A DNA stretch of 64,000 bases, taken from Candidatus Nanoarchaeia archaeon (lineage in GTDB: Archaea; Nanobdellota; Nanobdellia; Woesearchaeales; JANQNE01). The notes under the pieces are model-generated. The model was not told the origin of the DNA and made no database searches. It worked only from the letters and a program-made list of their open reading frames with translations. Positions 42,304-49,756 of this stretch are shown here, in pieces; positions within the stretch are counted from its first letter, which is position 1; each line of letters starts with the position of its first letter. The stretch is from positions 176,028 to 240,027 of the forward strand of contig JANQNE010000011.1 in NCBI GenBank assembly GCA_028279725.1, in the 5' to 3' direction. Made by a program: the position numbers and the translations under genes.

Positions 42304-42461
42304 TTTGATTTTTCCTCTAAGAATTTTTTTAAAGCGTTTTCTATTACAGCTGATCTCTCGGCGTTGAAATTTGCTTTGCAGAATTCGTCTAATCTTATCA
42401 GCATATTTTCTTCTAAAGTTATGCTTATCCCTACTCTTTTTCCGTCCCTCTTTTTTGGCAT
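42300..42461 (-). CDS. Ribbon-helix-helix regulator of the restriction-modification operon (53 aa)
   Basis: The product begins MPKKRDGKRVGISITLEENM and continues LIRLDEFCKANFNAERSAVI. It has the RHH/CopG pattern: strand VGISITL, helix 1 ENMLIRLDEFCK, helix 2 ERSAVIENALKKFL. ATG 42461 is preceded by TAA in frame and by an AAAGGTAAT ribosome-binding-like sequence. Its stop overlaps the restriction-modification gene start by four bases, so it is the first gene of that operon. The perfect palindrome at 42499-42525 is its obvious operator. It probably controls timing of the enzyme, like C proteins do elsewhere. Confidence 0.75.
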   Translation of the reverse strand: MPKKRDGKRVGISITLEENMLIRLDEFCKANFNAERSAVIENALKKFLEEKSK

Positions 42462-42498
42462 TAATTACCTTTTTATTATTACTATTATTTAAATTGTT

Positions 42499-42525
42499 CA
42501 TATTATGGATATTATACATAATATG
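42499..42525 (-). promoter_or_regulatory. Perfect 9-bp inverted repeat upstream of the RHH-RM operon
   Basis: CATATTATG and CATAATATG flank a 9-base spacer. The site abuts a TTTAAATA-type TATA box on one side and a TTTTTATAG box on the other, about 38-64 bases before ATG 42461: a likely operator for the RHH protein. Confidence 0.6.
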
Positions 42526-42551
42526 GGTACTATAAAAACCTTACTAATTGT

Positions 42552-43166
42552 TTAATCCCTATTTTTATAGAAGACATAATATGTGGTCTTTCTTAATAAT
42601 CTGAATAATGCCAACCAAGTAATTAATATAACTATGAATTTAGAGAAATACTCCCAAAATGATCTCGTGATCCTTATCTTATAATCTGTTCTTAATACAA
42701 TTGAATTAGATTCAATATCCTCGCTCTTAATCGTTAAAAGTAAGTGCAATTTAACTCTATCATGAGATTCTAATTCTATATTTTGAAAGATTATCGATTC
42801 CTGATAAGGTAAAGTATAATTATTTTCTCTAAATTCAACTTTAAAAGACATATTTGCTAAACTCAAATTGCTTACATAAGATAGATCTTCAATTTTTAAA
42901 TTGTATTTATTATATCCAAATCCTACTTTAAATATTCTTTCCAAGAAATTATCAATAAAATAGGTGTCAATATTTGTAGGATTTAGTTCCATTATCTTTG
43001 AAGGTATTACTCCATCTTCATCAATTGTATCACATTCCATTGTAGAACATTTCATTTCATATTCTTTAAATGGGTTTAAGAATACAAAACTAATAAGTAA
43101 AGGAACCAGGATTAAAATACATAACCTAAGTATTATTTCTTTGGCATGATTCATTGTTTTTTTCAT
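42552..43166 (-). CDS. Membrane protein with two transmembrane helices (204 aa)
   Basis: Begins MKKTMNHAKEIILRL, then a membrane helix (CILILVPLLISFVFLN), an extracytoplasmic domain of about 130 residues with beta-strand character, and a second helix (FIVILITWLALFRLL) near the C-terminus, ending in a short basic tail. The loop holds a Cys pair (MKCSTMECDT). ATG 43166 is placed about 25.5 bases from a TTTAAATA box; an ATG at 43178 is too close. No known family. It lies in the AT-rich island beside the restriction-modification operon; whether it takes part in defence is unknown. Confidence 0.6.
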   Translation of the reverse strand: MKKTMNHAKEIILRLCILILVPLLISFVFLNPFKEYEMKCSTMECDTIDEDGVIPSKIMELNPTNIDTYFIDNFLERIFKVGFGYNKYNLKIEDLSYVSNLSLANMSFKVEFRENNYTLPYQESIIFQNIELESHDRVKLHLLLTIKSEDIESNSIVLRTDYKIRITRSFWEYFSKFIVILITWLALFRLLRKTTYYVFYKNRD

Positions 43167-43178
43167 TAAATATACCAA

Positions 43179-43668
43179 GAATATGATATTTAAATATATT
43201 TCTTTATTTTAGAAAATATAGAATTCTTTTTACATTCTTATCCACAAAAACACCATTTTAGATCCATCTCAACACTCACAATGTGGAACATTTTCTGTTT
43301 TTGGGAGCTAAAAGACGGGAAAGATTTATAAATGAAAGATAAATCCTAAATTGTAAATTAATGAAAATATGAATTCATAGGGTACAAGCGTTGTACTGCT
43401 GTGATACAATTACTGAAAATGGCAAAACTGCGAAAATGTTTTTCGAATTGCCTTTTATTCTAACGTTGTACGCGCAATTGGTGGCTGAAGTTAATAAACT
43501 TTTGAGTTGCTTCTACAGACTGTGTATTGTATAGATCAAAGCATATTAGGAAAATAATGTGTCCCAAAGATGGGTACAAATGCAACAGGATTTGACTATG
43601 CAAAAAATGTGTGCAAATCAGGCATACAACTAGTTGATTTAGCTAGTTGTGTCTCTTTGTATGCTTGA
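43179..43668. other. 490-base noncoding stretch with promoter, hairpins and inverted repeat
   Basis: No convincing gene in either strand; a 12-codon frame at 43559 is too short to claim. It contains a TATA box (TTTATAAA at 43325-43332) that would start a plus-strand transcript near 43355, a perfect 6-bp hairpin GTACAA-GCG-TTGTAC at 43382-43396, and the long inverted repeat at 43616-43670. The stretch from the TATA box (GAAAGATTTATAAATGA) is very like the promoter of L10e at 49038-49054. It could be a long leader of the RHH pair, a small RNA, or recombination-site debris. Confidence 0.5.
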
Positions 43669-43670
43669 TT
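43616..43670 (+). repeat. Long inverted repeat with nested hairpin
   Basis: AATCAGGCATACAA at 43616-43629 pairs with TTGTATGCTTGATT at 43657-43670 (13 pairs plus one G-T wobble). Nested inside, ACAACTAG at 43626-43633 pairs perfectly with CTAGTTGT at 43643-43650. The two pairings share bases and are alternatives. The outer arm ends 10 bases before the RHH start at 43681. Confidence 0.6.
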
Positions 43671-43680
43671 GGATTACAAA

Positions 43681-43896
43681 ATGGATTTTACTGTGAGAGT
43701 CTCGGAAGGAGAATTTGCAAAGATCAAGCTTAAGTCAGAATTATATGGCTATAAAACTATCAGCGCATACTTTAGAGACAGGATTCTAAAGACTAATGCA
43801 AATTTTGAAGAAAAGATAAGAAAAATCCATGAAAAGGTGATGTCTAATGGTAAGGAATATGAGAGTAAAAGCATTGCTAACAGAACTACAGTATGA
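43681..43896 (+). CDS. MobC-like/ribbon-helix-helix protein 1 (71 aa)
   Basis: Starts MDFTVRVSEGEFAKIKLKSE and continues with LYGYKTISAYFRDRILK. The strand followed by a helix, G-Y-K-T-x-S-x-Y and R-D-x-I-L is the pattern of MobC-type relaxosome accessory and related RHH proteins. The C-terminal 30 residues are basic. No relaxase gene is nearby, so a general regulator role is equally possible. Its 3' end overlaps the next gene by 50 bases in a different frame. The start lies just after the long inverted repeat, a candidate operator. Confidence 0.6.
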   Translation: MDFTVRVSEGEFAKIKLKSELYGYKTISAYFRDRILKTNANFEEKIRKIHEKVMSNGKEYESKSIANRTTV

Positions 43897-44038
43897 ACTG
43901 CTCAAAAGCAAAGCTGAACAACTTGGATATAAGAATAAAACACAATACGCAAGAGATGTAATATTACAGGATGATTTTCATGTTGAGAAGATGGTGAATG
44001 AGATTTATGAGGTTACTTGTAAAAATGTGCGGAGATGA
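43847..44038 (+). CDS. MobC-like/ribbon-helix-helix protein 2 (63 aa)
   Basis: Overlaps the end of the previous gene by 50 bases and is related to it: LLTELQYELLKSKAEQLGYK then NKTQYARDVILQ matches the first protein's segment KIKLKSELYGYKTISAYFRDRIL. ATG 43847 or ATG 43859 may be the start. The tandem arrangement suggests two subunits of one DNA-binding complex. The C-terminus has FHVEKMVNEIYEVTCKNV. No toxin partner is visible. Confidence 0.55.
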   Translation: MVRNMRVKALLTELQYELLKSKAEQLGYKNKTQYARDVILQDDFHVEKMVNEIYEVTCKNVRR

Positions 44039-44081
44039 ATGGATTGAAGAGGATCTGGAAGAGACAGAAGAAGAGGAATAA
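44025..44081 (+). CDS. Possible acidic micropeptide (18 aa)
   Basis: ATG 44025 overlaps the end of the second RHH gene and the frame reads MCGDEWIEEDLEETEEEE before TAA. Fourteen bases of the overlap and a preceding basic protein make translational coupling possible, but such a short frame can occur by chance. Listed because of its extreme charge and position. Confidence 0.2.
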   Translation: MCGDEWIEEDLEETEEEE

Positions 44082-44089
44082 ACCTCCAT

Positions 44090-44764
44090 TTATTTATGAT
44101 GTGGATTGCTTTTTGTTTTGTATTCCCTTAATTTAACATAATCTTGCCATAATCTCTCCAGATCTTCTCTTTTTACTTCTGGATTAAATTTATCTATTGT
44201 CATCATTTGAGCTTGAGACATTGCATAAATTGGTGCGTTAGATAATCTCATCTCTTTTGGTCTAATAACTAAATCAATATCTGAGAAAAGCACTCCTTTC
44301 TTTAATGAATTATAATCCTGAGGATGTTGTGAAAGAGCTTGATTGATGTCTTTTTCCAAAGAATAACCAATTAAGACTACAACTTCTCCTTTTTTTCCGT
44401 CTTTGGTTGATTCTGATAGGTATTCTATTGCTTCTTCAAATTTTGAAGGTAATTTCCAAGAATGATTAAGTACTTTAAGAGAAATATCATTTTTCTTGAA
44501 ATAATCTTCTTTGATAAGTTCTTTAAATGTTCTTTCAGCACCCTCCACCATTATATCTACACTTGAATCTGATCTTTTAGGAGTGTAGTTGGATGAACCA
44601 TAATATATTAATCTCTTTGATCTTCCTTCAGCTACAAAAAACTCAGAAAGTAATCTTAAACTTTTCCCACCCAAATAATAAGCATCTGCTAGGGAAATGT
44701 TGTTCTGTTTTGCAAATCTTCTATTGCCGTCTGGCATGTATAAAACTGATTTCATTTCTTTCAT
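44090..44764 (-). CDS. cis-Prenyltransferase (undecaprenyl/polyprenyl diphosphate synthase family)
   Basis: 224 residues. The substrate-binding motif YMPDGNRRFAKQN near residues 9-21 corresponds to MDGNxRWAK, and DLVIRPKEMRLSNAPIYAMS near 166-185 corresponds to the conserved DLxIRxxGExRLSNFLxWQ region, followed by a final YFTD-like segment (MMTIDKFNPEVKREDLE). It condenses isopentenyl diphosphate units into a polyprenyl carrier lipid for glycosylation. Shorter and more divergent than typical archaeal UppS, with MPDGN rather than MDGNG. Its leader carries a sequence nearly identical to that before the beta-barrel gene. Convergent with the RHH genes. Confidence 0.75.
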   Translation of the reverse strand: MKEMKSVLYMPDGNRRFAKQNNISLADAYYLGGKSLRLLSEFFVAEGRSKRLIYYGSSNYTPKRSDSSVDIMVEGAERTFKELIKEDYFKKNDISLKVLNHSWKLPSKFEEAIEYLSESTKDGKKGEVVVLIGYSLEKDINQALSQHPQDYNSLKKGVLFSDIDLVIRPKEMRLSNAPIYAMSQAQMMTIDKFNPEVKREDLERLWQDYVKLREYKTKSNPHHK

Positions 44765-45045
44765 TTTTTTATCTTCCTGATATCCTACAAACCACCTAAA
44801 CAGAACTCTTTTTAAAGTTATAAAGAGGTTTTTGTATATAAATATTTACTAAAAAACCACCCCTTTTCCATGATTTATAAGGCTATTTAAAAAGGGATAA
44901 TTGTTTGATCAAAAAAGGGCATATTATTTAGATTTCTCAAAATTTTAAGAAAAACTGCTTTATTTGAGGGGAGGATTGTTTGAGAGAAAAACGTCGGGTT
45001 TTTTAGGATAAATCTTTATATATCAGAAGCCCTTAACACATAATT

Positions 45046-45369
45046 ATGGGGGACCCAATAACAGAAGAGATAAGAGTAAAAAGAGCAAGGAAAATAGCCA
45101 GTAATACTGTAAATACAATTAAAGGACTTCTAGCTGGATCACTTGATAGTTTGATAACAGGTCTTCCGATATTGACTGTTGGAGAACCTGCTTATAATAG
45201 AATAAAATACTGGCGAAGAATGAAAGGAGGGGATTATGTTCTTCCATCCGAAAAACCAGACAATAAAAATTTAATCCCATATTCTATTGGGGCAAGTATC
45301 CCTTTTGCAATTTGTTACCGTAATGAAATAATAGATTTAGTTTATCGAGTGTATGATAAGATTTTCTAA
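45046..45369 (+). CDS. Small hypothetical protein with weak membrane segments (107 aa)
   Basis: Starts with ATG 45046, about 27 bases from a TTTATATA box. The N-terminal 25 residues are basic and helical (EEIRVKRARKIASNTVNTIK), followed by GLLAGSLDSLITGLPILTVG, which may associate with a membrane, and a second apolar segment (YSIGASIPFAICY) near residue 80. No recognised family. Lies in the accessory region between the prenyltransferase and the HIT gene; function unknown. Confidence 0.5.
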   Translation: MGDPITEEIRVKRARKIASNTVNTIKGLLAGSLDSLITGLPILTVGEPAYNRIKYWRRMKGGDYVLPSEKPDNKNLIPYSIGASIPFAICYRNEIIDLVYRVYDKIF

Positions 45370-45393
45370 ATAAAAGGAGATTCTTTGTAGCCC

Positions 45394-45834
45394 TTAAATT
45401 CCCCAAACAGAATCAGAAAATTCTTCTTGTTTAAACAAATTATCAATTTCTTCCTTTATTGAATTTATATCTTCTTCATCTAACGGCATGAATCCTTTTT
45501 GATGACCTGGCTTAAAGGGATCTTCAGGTTTCTGTACCTTTGCGTCAACAGCCCTCCCATACAAATGAACATGTAAGTGAGGCGTCCAGTTCCCATTATC
45601 TTGGTAATTTATCCTTCCTATTTTTACACCTCTTTTAGCCATGCCTTCCTTCATAGCTTTTCCAGAAACAATAGTAAACCTCATCAACTCTACAGCTTGT
45701 TTCGGACTTAACTCAGTCCTATCAGTAACTATTTTCTTAGGGTTGATCTTCATGTGTCCACCCTCTGATCTGTCTATCTCAGGTTTCTCATGAGATTCTA
45801 GTGTAAAATTCTCAGTTTCATATATTAAAGCCAT
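45394..45834 (-). CDS. HIT-like protein, paralogue of 3910-4449
   Basis: 146 residues from ATG 45834, selected because a TTTATATA-type box lies about 27 bases upstream. It has INYQDNGNWTPHLHVHLYGR, an intact histidine triad, and shares KPEIDRSEGGHMKI with the paralogue, but lacks its N-terminal Cys pair and pre-triad insertion. A nucleotide-binding or hydrolase function is expected. Divergent from the gene at 45936. The presence of a second copy in the accessory region suggests duplication or import. Confidence 0.72.
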   Translation of the reverse strand: MALIYETENFTLESHEKPEIDRSEGGHMKINPKKIVTDRTELSPKQAVELMRFTIVSGKAMKEGMAKRGVKIGRINYQDNGNWTPHLHVHLYGRAVDAKVQKPEDPFKPGHQKGFMPLDEEDINSIKEEIDNLFKQEEFSDSVWGI

Positions 45835-45935
45835 TATGAAATCATTAGATCCTAAATATATAAATTTTTGGATAATCTTTAAATATGATTTGTCCATTAT
45901 GATGATAAAAGAGGTGTGAAGAGGAGGTAATCAAT

Positions 45936-47126
45936 ATGGAAACAGAAAATGCTAGTCCTTTGGAAAAAGAAATGGAATCTATGACATATGATATGGAAGT
46001 AGACAAACATCCAGACTTTAAACAAGCCTTATTTATTGCTGAAGCAATAGTTAGCTCAGCTATCCAAAAAAGATATGATGAAACAATGAAACTTCTCGAA
46101 AAGTTTGACACATTAACTGAGGAGGTTCATGGCTCTCAATTAGCTGATAAGTTTAGTAGACAACTATATGAGATTGTAATAAAGAATGAGAATGTGCCTC
46201 GTATGAGGGGTTTTCTTGGAACTGCAAGAAGTAACATAGGCAAGGAAGGAAAAATTAATCAGCATTATATCGATGAATTAAAATACTACGAAAATGCTTC
46301 AAAAAATATTATTCTAGGTGCATTACAACCTGCATATGTTCCGCCAAGCGACACACATTATCAAAAAACTATGGAATCACTGGATAATGTCTTGCAGACT
46401 TCTGAAGCGGGGGATGTAAATGGAGCACTACAGATGCTTGAAAGATTAAAGATACCTGAAGCTCATTTTAGTCAAGAAGTGATGGAAAGAGCTAAGGAAA
46501 TCTATAGATCTGTCTGCAAAGAGCAGAATATTATCATGACAACTTTCATAAGTGAAGATCCATCTGTCATCAGAAACACAAACGAATATTTCAAGAATAT
46601 GACAGAGCAGTATCTTGGAACTTCAGTAAGTGTAAAAGAGATGCAACCAATACTTGAAGAAGGTTCAAGGATTTCTCAAAAATTAAGAGAAGATATTGCG
46701 AAAGAAAAAGAAGGTTTAGATTCTCTTGTTGCTGAATCTGAAACTGAGATGAAAGCTGAATCTGATCTAGCAGTTAAAGAATTAAGATATTGCGGAGAGG
46801 TTGCTAAAAAACATTATGCTACACTCAGGAATATTGTTGAGTCTGATAAATCAGTAACTGCATCAGATAGGGAAAAGAATAAAGATCTTTTTGCACCAAA
46901 TATAGAAAGGTATCTATCTATTGTTGAAATTGAGATCAGAAACACTCTCGGAGATGTGTATCTCCATCAAGGTAGACTCACACAGCGTCATCCTGAAAGA
47001 AGAGATGCATTCAAATTAGGATGGATTGATGTTAAAGGCTCAGAAGTAGTACTAACAAAAAAAGGATATGATATAGCTAAGGGGTATTTTGATATCAGAG
47101 GTCAAAAACCAGTCAAGAAGCCATAG
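45936..47126 (+). CDS. Hypothetical helical protein (396 aa)
   Basis: ATG 45936 has a strong GGAGGTAATC ribosome binding site. The product is almost all helix, acidic in the first half, with coiled-coil potential near residues 205-270 (MQPILEEGSRISQKLREDIA and onward). The last 55 residues (DVYLHQGRLTQRHPERRDAF, then KLGWIDVKGSEVVLTKKGYD) look like a small winged-helix or strand-turn module. No family recognised. It converges on the RnlA-like/RNase HIII gene with only a 37-base gap, so antisense interplay at the ends is possible. Confidence 0.55.
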   Translation: METENASPLEKEMESMTYDMEVDKHPDFKQALFIAEAIVSSAIQKRYDETMKLLEKFDTLTEEVHGSQLADKFSRQLYEIVIKNENVPRMRGFLGTARSNIGKEGKINQHYIDELKYYENASKNIILGALQPAYVPPSDTHYQKTMESLDNVLQTSEAGDVNGALQMLERLKIPEAHFSQEVMERAKEIYRSVCKEQNIIMTTFISEDPSVIRNTNEYFKNMTEQYLGTSVSVKEMQPILEEGSRISQKLREDIAKEKEGLDSLVAESETEMKAESDLAVKELRYCGEVAKKHYATLRNIVESDKSVTASDREKNKDLFAPNIERYLSIVEIEIRNTLGDVYLHQGRLTQRHPERRDAFKLGWIDVKGSEVVLTKKGYDIAKGYFDIRGQKPVKKP

Positions 47127-47163
47127 AAAATGTCTGTAGCCTGAACTTTCTAAAAAAAAGATT

Positions 47164-48927
47164 TCACAGTTTTTTTGTGATCTTAAAATGTGTTTTACAA
47201 AAGTTTCTCAAAGATTCCTTGCCTTTGGATTTAATTAGATCTCTTGCAACGTCTACTACTACATCACCAGCTCCTTTTGGTATTTTGAATCCACTCTCTA
47301 AAGAAACTTTTTGTATACTCTTGAGAAATCCTGCTCTTGCCAGGATTGATGCTGCAGCAACAGAGATATTTTGTTCTGCTCTAATCTCTTGAATAAGGTT
47401 GACCTTTTTCCCTTTTTCCATTAGACTAGAGTTTATTATAGACTCATTTCCAAATTTATCAGAGATGATGCAGCTAGGATCCACACCATTTCCAAGAATG
47501 TTTTCAATAACCCTTGCATGACCCCATCCAAGAATATCATTAAGATTGTTCATCTTATCATATAGTTCATTATATCTTGTCGGACCTATCAAAACTACGT
47601 TATGTTTACATACTTTACAGATTTCATTTGATAATTCAATGACTTTAACATCAGATAGATTTTTACTATCTTGTACCCCCATATTTCTTAGTTTTTCTTC
47701 AAGTTCAGGAGTATCAATATAAACACCAGCAACAACCAAAGGTCCAAAATAATCACCCTTCCCAGACTCATCAGTTCCAACAACATTATAACCAATATCT
47801 AAATTCTTTTTATTATCTGATTCAGCAAAGAAATCAGAAAAAAGATCTGTACAGTCTTCCATACAATCGATTATTGTCTTTAGTCTTCTTTCTGCTTTTT
47901 CAAAAGATTCTATTGGTTGATACTTGAATTTATCAGCATGTAAAAGATCATGCCTACATTCTTGATAAGCGGCTTGTAGCTTCTCAATAAATTTTGGTCT
48001 GGTTCTAATATAATATTGACCATACATCTCTTTAATTTTATTAGGATCTCCTAAAACTCTTCCAACAAAAGTTGCTTTTGTATCTGCCTGAAGATCGCAT
48101 TCCTTTATTAGCTTAAGTTTAATCATCCACTCAATCAGAAAGTCTTCAAAGAGCATTGCAAAGTTTCTAAGCACAGACCCATAGTCTTTAAGTTCAATCT
48201 TGTTCTCCTTCATAACCTGGAATATGACCAAACCATCTTGAAGAAGATGAGATCCGCATCCAGACAAGACAGAATAAAGTTCTGAAGATATAAATTCGTT
48301 AAGTCTTAACTGCCTTTTATCTAATGCTTCGCAGATTGTTTCAAAATCCTCTTTTGGAACTTGCTCTTTTATTCTGTTTAATAAAAAAGATCGCTGCTCA
48401 TCAGTTATCAATTTATCAACAAACTTAATCACTTCATCGGAAAACTCTGTTGCTTTTCCTTGGAATAATAATGAACCCACCTTATATTGAATCATAATCA
48501 AGTTATTCCCTTCAAGCCTATATTCGAATATCTGGTTATTAAGGCCTGAATCCTTAAGTTGCTTAAATTTTGAAAGTAGTTCTGTTTTAACTTTCTTAAT
48601 CAAAATAGGATCTGAAAAATGTCTAGTTCCTAAGGGAACAGTCCCGGTTTTAAAGGCTTTGAGAGTTATGTAACCATTCATAACCTCTCTGATTTGATCC
48701 CTATATCCTTCTTTTATTTGAGAATCATCTATAGTGGTGCTTCCATCTTTTTTTTGATAGAATCTTAGGCAACCAATATCACCTGATTTGTCTTTCAGTT
48801 TGTATTGGTATTGATTGATGCTTTCTTTTTCATCAAAGATCTCTATACTCTCTATAGCTTTTATCCTACTCATTACCTTGAACGCACAATCCTTATAACC
48901 TACATTCTCTTTTATTAGCTTTAGCAT
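47164..48927 (-). CDS. RnlA-like HEPN region fused to RNase HIII
   Basis: 587 residues. Residues 380-587 are an RNase HIII: VGTDESGKGDYFGPLVVAGV at 383-402 with catalytic Asp386 and Glu387, SDKFG with Asp490, and EIRAEQNISVAAASILAR with Glu518. Residues 1-370 are a separate region: two strand-rich modules (1-175) and a helical part (about 245-365) with ECRHDLLHAD containing the R-x4-H motif (Arg325, His330) of HEPN ribonucleases. This order matches RnlA/LsoA toxins, whose DBD has R-x4-H. In E. coli, RnlA needs RNase HI for activity, so a fusion makes sense. Strong GGAGGTTTAG site before the ATG. The RnlA assignment is from layout and motif, not alignment. Confidence 0.7.
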   Translation of the reverse strand: MLKLIKENVGYKDCAFKVMSRIKAIESIEIFDEKESINQYQYKLKDKSGDIGCLRFYQKKDGSTTIDDSQIKEGYRDQIREVMNGYITLKAFKTGTVPLGTRHFSDPILIKKVKTELLSKFKQLKDSGLNNQIFEYRLEGNNLIMIQYKVGSLLFQGKATEFSDEVIKFVDKLITDEQRSFLLNRIKEQVPKEDFETICEALDKRQLRLNEFISSELYSVLSGCGSHLLQDGLVIFQVMKENKIELKDYGSVLRNFAMLFEDFLIEWMIKLKLIKECDLQADTKATFVGRVLGDPNKIKEMYGQYYIRTRPKFIEKLQAAYQECRHDLLHADKFKYQPIESFEKAERRLKTIIDCMEDCTDLFSDFFAESDNKKNLDIGYNVVGTDESGKGDYFGPLVVAGVYIDTPELEEKLRNMGVQDSKNLSDVKVIELSNEICKVCKHNVVLIGPTRYNELYDKMNNLNDILGWGHARVIENILGNGVDPSCIISDKFGNESIINSSLMEKGKKVNLIQEIRAEQNISVAAASILARAGFLKSIQKVSLESGFKIPKGAGDVVVDVARDLIKSKGKESLRNFCKTHFKITKKL

Positions 48928-49143
48928 CTAAACCTCCTATAAACTAAACTACACCCCTTTTTTTTCAGGTGTGTCAGAAATAACACACATATGTCCCTTA
49001 AACAAGGGTCTATTTATAAATATTCTCCCTTATCTAAGAAAGATTTATAAATGAGAACTAAATCCTCAAATCTAATATAGCGGTTAAAAGTAGCCAAATG
49101 ACTTTTTGTCTTGGTTCTACTAATGAAAGCTTTATAAAGGAAA
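48928..49143. other. Intergenic region with hairpins and L10e promoter/leader
   Basis: 216 bases between divergent genes. It holds hairpins GTGTGT/ACACAC (48969-48988) and CCCTT-AAAC-AAGGG (48995-49008), two TATA boxes (49013-49020 and 49044-49051) and the L10e leader with its own hairpin at 49092-49116. A third TATA-like sequence at 49131-49138 is too near the ATG to be its promoter. Confidence 0.45.
49092..49116 (+). promoter_or_regulatory. Hairpin in the L10e mRNA leader
   Basis: AGCCAA and TTGGTT pair, then after a two-base bulge GAC and GTC pair around a TTTTT loop. With a transcript start near 49074 the leader is about 70 bases, long for this genome, and may be an autoregulatory site for a ribosomal protein. 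Confidence 0.35.
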
Positions 49144-49662
49144 ATGGCAAAATTAAGGAAATTCGTGGCATATAGAAGGTTAGAGAGACCGTATACAAGG
49201 GTGTCTAAATTCAGGAAGCTGTCTTTTGTGAGGACAAGGCCTAATGTGCATATTGTCCGTTTTGATATGGGAAGTCCTTCCAAGGAATTTGGTTATCAGC
49301 TTGATCTAGTCTCTAAAAAGGATATCCAGGTCAGACATAATGCCCTAGAATCTGCTAGGCAGACAGCAAACAGAGTTTTAGAGAGCAATCTGGGTAAATC
49401 ATATTATTTCAAGATAAGATCATATCCTCATCATATTCTTAGAGAAAACCCATTAGCAGCTGGAGCTGGAGCAGACAGGATGAGTACAGGAATGAAATGT
49501 TCATTTGGGAAAGCTATCGGAACAGCAGCAAGAGTAAGGGAAGGGCAGTCATTGTTCAGTGTATATGTAAATAAGCAGAATCTTGATGTTGCAAAATTAG
49601 CTTTGAAGAGAGCATCGCATAAGATGCCTGGTGCAACTTCTATTAAAGTTGCAGAGCTTTAG
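49144..49662 (+). CDS. rpl10e: 50S ribosomal protein L10e (L16 family)
   Basis: 172 residues. L10e features: RRLERPYTRVSKFRKLSFVR near 11-30, FDMGSPSKEFGYQLDL near 41-56, QVRHNALESARQTANRVLE near 62-80, FKIRSYPHHILRENPLAAGA and ADRMSTGMKCSFGKAIGTAA. It binds 23S rRNA near the A-site tRNA region. This is the first core gene after the accessory island and has an unusually long leader with a hairpin. Followed by a surface protein cluster with its own promoter. Confidence 0.95.
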   Translation: MAKLRKFVAYRRLERPYTRVSKFRKLSFVRTRPNVHIVRFDMGSPSKEFGYQLDLVSKKDIQVRHNALESARQTANRVLESNLGKSYYFKIRSYPHHILRENPLAAGAGADRMSTGMKCSFGKAIGTAARVREGQSLFSVYVNKQNLDVAKLALKRASHKMPGATSIKVAEL

Positions 49663-49756
49663 ATTTCTTATATAATATAGGGAAAAGTTTATAAATGAGT
49701 AATGTAAATATTGACTATAAACTAATTATGTTAATCTAAAAAGAGGTGTTAAAAAG

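Noticed and set aside
42306..42519. N-terminal extension of the restriction-modification protein, rich in Asn, Lys and Arg
   Set aside because: The same bases encode a well-formed RHH protein in another frame whose stop overlaps ATG 42303, and the extension has no conserved motif.
43559..43680. Short frames such as one starting MCPKDGYKCNRI
   Set aside because: Too short, no ribosome binding site and no sequence support; likely chance within the noncoding stretch.
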